Shown here: piece after piece, positions 61,416-64,000 of the stretch
Layout: the number at the start of each line of letters is the position of its first letter
How positions within the stretch are numbered: the stretch's first letter is position 1
Assembly (NCBI GenBank): GCA_963761655.1
Contig: CAVXHI010000003.1
Coordinates: forward strand, 558,001-622,000
DNA: 64,000 nt
Direction: 5' to 3'
From: RYN-122 sp963761655
Lineage (GTDB): Bacteria > Actinomycetota > Actinomycetes > Mycobacteriales > SCTD01
Translations under genes and position numbers: made by a program
The notes under the pieces: generated by a model
Seen by the model: only the letters and a program-made list of their open reading frames with translations
What the model was told of the DNA's origin: nothing
Databases searched by the model: none

Positions 61416-61428
61416 CAAGCAGGGCTTG
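61416..61428. promoter_or_regulatory. Inverted repeat next to the LysR start
   Basis: CAAG (61416-61419) and CTTG (61425-61428) with a 5-bp spacer, in the LysR/racemase gap. Short, so a weak case for a LysR site. Confidence 0.3.
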
Positions 61429-61488
61429 GGTCTGCTGTCGCTCCTGCTGCTCTGGACGGGGAGCTCCGTGCCTGCGACGGTCCTTCGC

Positions 61489-62169
61489 ATGAGGACCATC
61501 GGGATGCTGGGCGGCATGAGCTGGGAGTCGACGGCGCTGTACTACCGGCTCGCGAACGAGGGCGTCCGCGAGCGGCTCGGCGGGCTGTCCAGCGCGTCGC
61601 TGCTCGTGCGCTCGCTCGACTTCGCGGAGGTGCGCGAGCTCCAGCTGCAGGACCGGTGGGAGGACGCCGAGGCCCTGCTCCTCGCCGAGGGCAAGGCGCT
61701 CGTCGGGGCCGGAGCCGACCTGGTCGTGCTGTGCACCAACTACATGCACAAGGCCGCCGGCTCGCTCGAGACCGACCTCGGTGTGCCCTTCCTGCACCTG
61801 GCCGACGTCGTCGCCGCGGCGAGCCCGGGTCCGGTCGTCGGCCTGCTCGGCGCCGGCGGCACGATGCGCGAACCCTTCTACGCCGACCGCCTGCGGTCTC
61901 ACGGGCTGACGGTGCTCGTCCCCGACGACGCCGGTGCGGACCGGGTCGACCGCGCGGTGTTCGACGAGCTCTGCCGAGGGGTGTTCTCGGACGAGACGCG
62001 GGCCGACCTCGTCGCCGTGGTGGAGGGACTGGCCGCGCGGGGCGCCGACGCCGTCGCCCTGTGCTGCACCGAGCTCGAACTGCTGCTGCGCCCGCAGGAC
62101 TGCTCCGTGCCGCTGCTGCCGTCGGCCGCCCTGCACGTCGACGCGGCGCTCGCCGCGGCACTCGCGTGA
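61489..62169 (+). CDS. Aspartate/glutamate racemase-family protein
   Basis: A 226-residue racemase of the Asp/Glu/hydantoin type. Two catalytic Cys are visible: VVLCTNYMHKAAG near residues 79-91 and VALCCTELELLLRPQD near 188-203. MRTIGMLGGMSWESTALYYRLANEG is the typical N-terminus. It interconverts L- and D-forms of an acidic amino acid; D-Asp or D-Glu is the best guess. ATG 61489 with GACGGT 7 nt upstream (weak leaderless -10). Its stop overlaps the GTG of the MFS remnant (GTGA). Confidence 0.88.
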   Translation: MRTIGMLGGMSWESTALYYRLANEGVRERLGGLSSASLLVRSLDFAEVRELQLQDRWEDAEALLLAEGKALVGAGADLVVLCTNYMHKAAGSLETDLGVPFLHLADVVAAASPGPVVGLLGAGGTMREPFYADRLRSHGLTVLVPDDAGADRVDRAVFDELCRGVFSDETRADLVAVVEGLAARGADAVALCCTELELLLRPQDCSVPLLPSAALHVDAALAAALA

Positions 62170-62474
62170 CCGGCCTCCTGACCGCGACCCAGCGCGTCGA
62201 CCTGCACGCCCGCACCCTGCGCGTGCTGGTCGCCAGCCAGGTCCTCGGCGGGCTCGGCCCGGCCGCGGGGATCACGGTCGGCGCGTCGCTGGCCGAGGAC
62301 GTCCTGGGCTCGGCCAGCCTGGCCGGCCTGCCCGCCGCCCGTCGCTGCATGGTGGGACGCTCGCGCTCGTCGTCCTGCTCGCCGCACTGCGCCCGCCGCT
62401 CCTCTCAGCAGCGCGTCTGCGCCGCACGGCACCTGAGTGGTGCTCCAGCAGCCGGGCGCTGCCAGCGACCGTGA
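62166..62474 (+). pseudogene. Remnant of an MFS-type transporter with a large internal deletion
   Basis: The reading frame starts well (VLVASQVLGGLGPAAGITVGASLAEDVLGSASLAGLP, a transporter first helix and loop), then turns into RRCMVGRSRSSSC, which is not membrane-like. From about 62345 another frame reads LHGGTLALVVLLAALRPPLLSAARLRR, a typical last membrane helix and tail of such transporters. So about 350 codons are missing between start and end, with the joint near 62340-62350. A real deletion is more likely than an assembly error because both ends are clean. Not expected to make a working pump. Confidence 0.7.
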
Positions 62475-62507
62475 CGTCGAACGGTCACGCAGGTCACCGT
62501 GCTCTGC

Positions 62508-63351
62508 TCATGCCAGCGACGCCGCCTCGCGGGCAGCCCAGTCCTGGAACGTCGTGGCCGGGCGGCCGAGCGCACGCTGGACGCCGTCGGACAGGTGCGC
62601 GTCGTGCCCGTCGCGGACGAGGGTGAACAGGAAGGCGAGCATGCCGGCGTACGCGGGCGGCAGGCCGCTGCCGACAGCCGCGGCGGTCCAGTCCTGCACG
62701 GGCAGGTCGACGTGCTGGACGGTCCGGCCGGCGTAGGGGGACAGGACCTCGGCGGCGTCGGCGAAGCTCAGGGCCTCGGGTCCGGACAGGTCGTAGGCAC
62801 CGAGGGGAGCAGCCCCGGTGAGCAGGGCGGCTGCCACCGCGGCGATGTCGGCGGTGTCGATGAACGGGTTCGCTCCGTCGCCGGTCGGGGTGGCGATCAC
62901 ACCGTCGCTGCGGATGGCGGGGGCGAAGAAGGACTCCGTGAAGTTCTGCGCGAACCACGACGGCCGCACGACGGCGGTGGGCAGGCCGGTGGCGGCCAGG
63001 GCCTGCTCGGACCGGAACATCCCGCTGTCGGGCGCCTGGTCGACGCCGCGGGCCGACAGGAGCACCGCGTGGCGGACACCGGCGGCGAGTGCCGTGCTCC
63101 CCGAGCCCGGCGATCTGCTCCGCGTGCTCGAGCTGCAGGGCCGGTGGGACGACGTACACCGCCTCGACGCCCTCGAGGGCGGGGCCGTGGGTCGAGGGGT
63201 CGGACCAGTCGAAGCGCACCGGCTCGATGCCCGTGGAGGCGGCGCCGGGCGTGCGCGCGGCGGCGCGAGCGGTGTGACCGCCGGCGACGAGGAGGTCGAG
63301 GACGCGACGGCCGGTCTTGCCGGTGCCGCCGAGGACAAGGTAGAGGCTCAT
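62508..63351 (-). CDS. NAD(P)-binding NmrA/QOR2-like protein, frame broken
   Basis: About 280 residues after repair. Rossmann start MSLYLVLGGTGKTGRRVLDLLVAGG (G-x-x-G-x-x-G), DWSDPSTHGPALEGVEAVYVVPPALQLEHAEQIAGLG, then one extra base in a GGGG run (63099-63102) and TALAAGVRHAVLLSARGVDQ, SGMFRSEQALAATGLPTAVVRPSWFAQNF and FIDTADIAAVAAALLTG. Atypical SDR of the NmrA-like type that binds NAD(P)H; some act as redox sensors, others as quinone reductases. ATG 63351. Divergent from the AraC gene by 82 bp. Confidence 0.86.
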
Positions 63352-63421
63352 GGCCGCCACTCAAGCCCCCGGACCGGTACGACCGCCATGCTCCTGACGC
63401 TCGAGCTCTTGCACGATCGTC

Positions 63422-63433
63422 TAGGTTCGGGGC
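63422..63433 (+). promoter_or_regulatory. Leaderless -10 for the AraC gene
   Basis: TAGGTT at 63422-63427, 6 nt before ATG 63434, no ribosome site. Confidence 0.6.
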
Positions 63434-64000
63434 ATGGATCCGCTGACCGACCTGCTCGGCCGCGCCCGGGCTGCCGGGGCCCTCTTCGCCGAGACGACCC
63501 TGCACGGCGCCGGTGGTCTGGACCTCGGGGTCGAGCCCTCGCCCCTGGCGGTGCACGTCGTGCGGCAGGGGCCGCTGTGGCTGCAGGCCGAGGGACGGAC
63601 CACGGCGCTCGGGGCCGGCGACGTCGTCCTCGTGCGCGGAGGCACTCCGGTGAGCTTTGTCGCGGCACCCGACGCCGACACGGCGCCGCTGTCGGTGCTG
63701 CTGGCCGGACGCGAGGTCGCGTCGGGCGTGAACCGGCTCGACCTCCCCGGGCCGGGACCCGCTGCGGTGCTCCTGTGCGGGGCGTACGCCCTGGAGGGCT
63801 CGCTGTGCGACCGGCTCCTGGACGCGCTGCCCCGTGTCGCCCACGTACCGGCCACACCCGGCGCTCTGGCCGGCGTCGTGCAGGTGCTCTGTGCCGAGCT
63901 CGACGGGGCCGCGCCCGGCCAGCAGACCGCTCTGGACCGCCTCCTGGACCTGCTGCTCGTGCACGTGCTGCGCGCCAGCTTCTCCTCGGACGCCGGCGCC
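63434..64000 (+). CDS. AraC-family regulator with cupin N-terminal domain, C-terminal part outside the window
   Basis: The first 189 codons are present; the frame is open to the right edge. MDPLTDLLGRARAAGALFAETTLHG and the cupin block VHVVRQGPLWLQAEGRTTALGAGDVVLVRGG near residues 42-72 are typical of AraC regulators with an AraC-binding (cupin_6) N-domain; LVHVLRASFS near 180-188 is the linker helix that precedes the two HTH motifs. The DNA-binding domain is not seen. Divergent from the NAD(P)-binding gene, a common pairing in which the regulator activates the reductase. Confidence 0.86.
   Translation, partial: MDPLTDLLGRARAAGALFAETTLHGAGGLDLGVEPSPLAVHVVRQGPLWLQAEGRTTALGAGDVVLVRGGTPVSFVAAPDADTAPLSVLLAGREVASGVNRLDLPGPGPAAVLLCGAYALEGSLCDRLLDALPRVAHVPATPGALAGVVQVLCAELDGAAPGQQTALDRLLDLLLVHVLRASFSSDAGA

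Overview
The window is chromosomal DNA of a very high-GC (about 73-75%) actinobacterium. Grounds: GTG starts are very common, many genes have a -10 hexamer 6-9 nt before the start codon (leaderless), the gene families are typical of Actinomycetes (IcmF, DUF6636 lipoprotein, TIGR03084-type protein, acyl-CoA desaturase plus ferredoxin-reductase pair, MMPL transporter, SPL-family radical SAM protein), and genes are packed with GTGA/ATGA overlaps. The order is uncertain; a Geodermatophilales/Kineosporiales-like organism would fit. I saw no tRNA, rRNA, CRISPR array, phage, transposase or biosynthetic gene cluster. No gene-free stretch exceeds 300 bp.

Layout. 0-4.3 kb: methylcrotonyl-CoA-type carboxylase genes (left edge), their divergent TetR regulator with a palindromic operator, and an acyl-CoA ligase. 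4.3-9 kb: STAS protein, bioA, secreted metallopeptidase, citrate synthase. 9-14.2 kb: hydrolase-pgsA pair, SRPBCC and membrane proteins, a TetR-diiron protein operon and a class III cyclase. 14.2-22 kb: hotdog protein and esterase, acyl-CoA dehydrogenase, ATP-grasp protein, pirin/WrbA divergent pair, HDOD protein, alpha-methylacyl-CoA racemase. 22-28.3 kb: ATPase, secreted protein, Na+/H+ antiporter, MarR/azoreductase, lipoprotein, enoyl-CoA hydratase. 28.3-32.9 kb: fused isobutyryl-CoA mutase IcmF with a MarR regulator and a TIM-barrel protein. 32.9-38.6 kb: sensor kinase without an adjacent response regulator, two small overlapping genes, MMPL transporter, radical SAM lyase. 38.6-42.6 kb (minus): five-gene operon flavin reductase / crotonase / TIGR03084 / MFS / TetR. 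42.6-48.7 kb: bioF, HtrA-like protease, RibD-like reductase, a thiolase-crotonase fusion, secreted metallopeptidase. 48.7-51.7 kb: MerR regulator divergent from a ferredoxin reductase and acyl desaturase, with repeated operators. 51.7-64 kb: kinase-like protein, peptidase, crotonase, a 1079-residue secreted Asp-box protein, Ada, GNAT, PaiB, LysR/racemase, an MFS remnant, an NAD(P)-binding protein and a partial AraC regulator.

The dominant theme is acyl-CoA and branched-chain metabolism: leucine-type carboxylase, acyl-CoA ligase, acyl-CoA dehydrogenase, four crotonase domains, racemase, thiolase and B12 mutase, with biotin genes (bioA, bioF) that serve the carboxylase. A second theme is envelope and stress: secreted metallopeptidases, HtrA, sensor kinase, desaturase, WrbA, azoreductase and Ada.

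Data-quality warning: 13 reading-frame breaks occur in 12 otherwise intact genes, including citrate synthase, and every one is a net +1 shift. I read these as insertion errors in the assembly rather than real pseudogenes, and give full-length coordinates for those genes.
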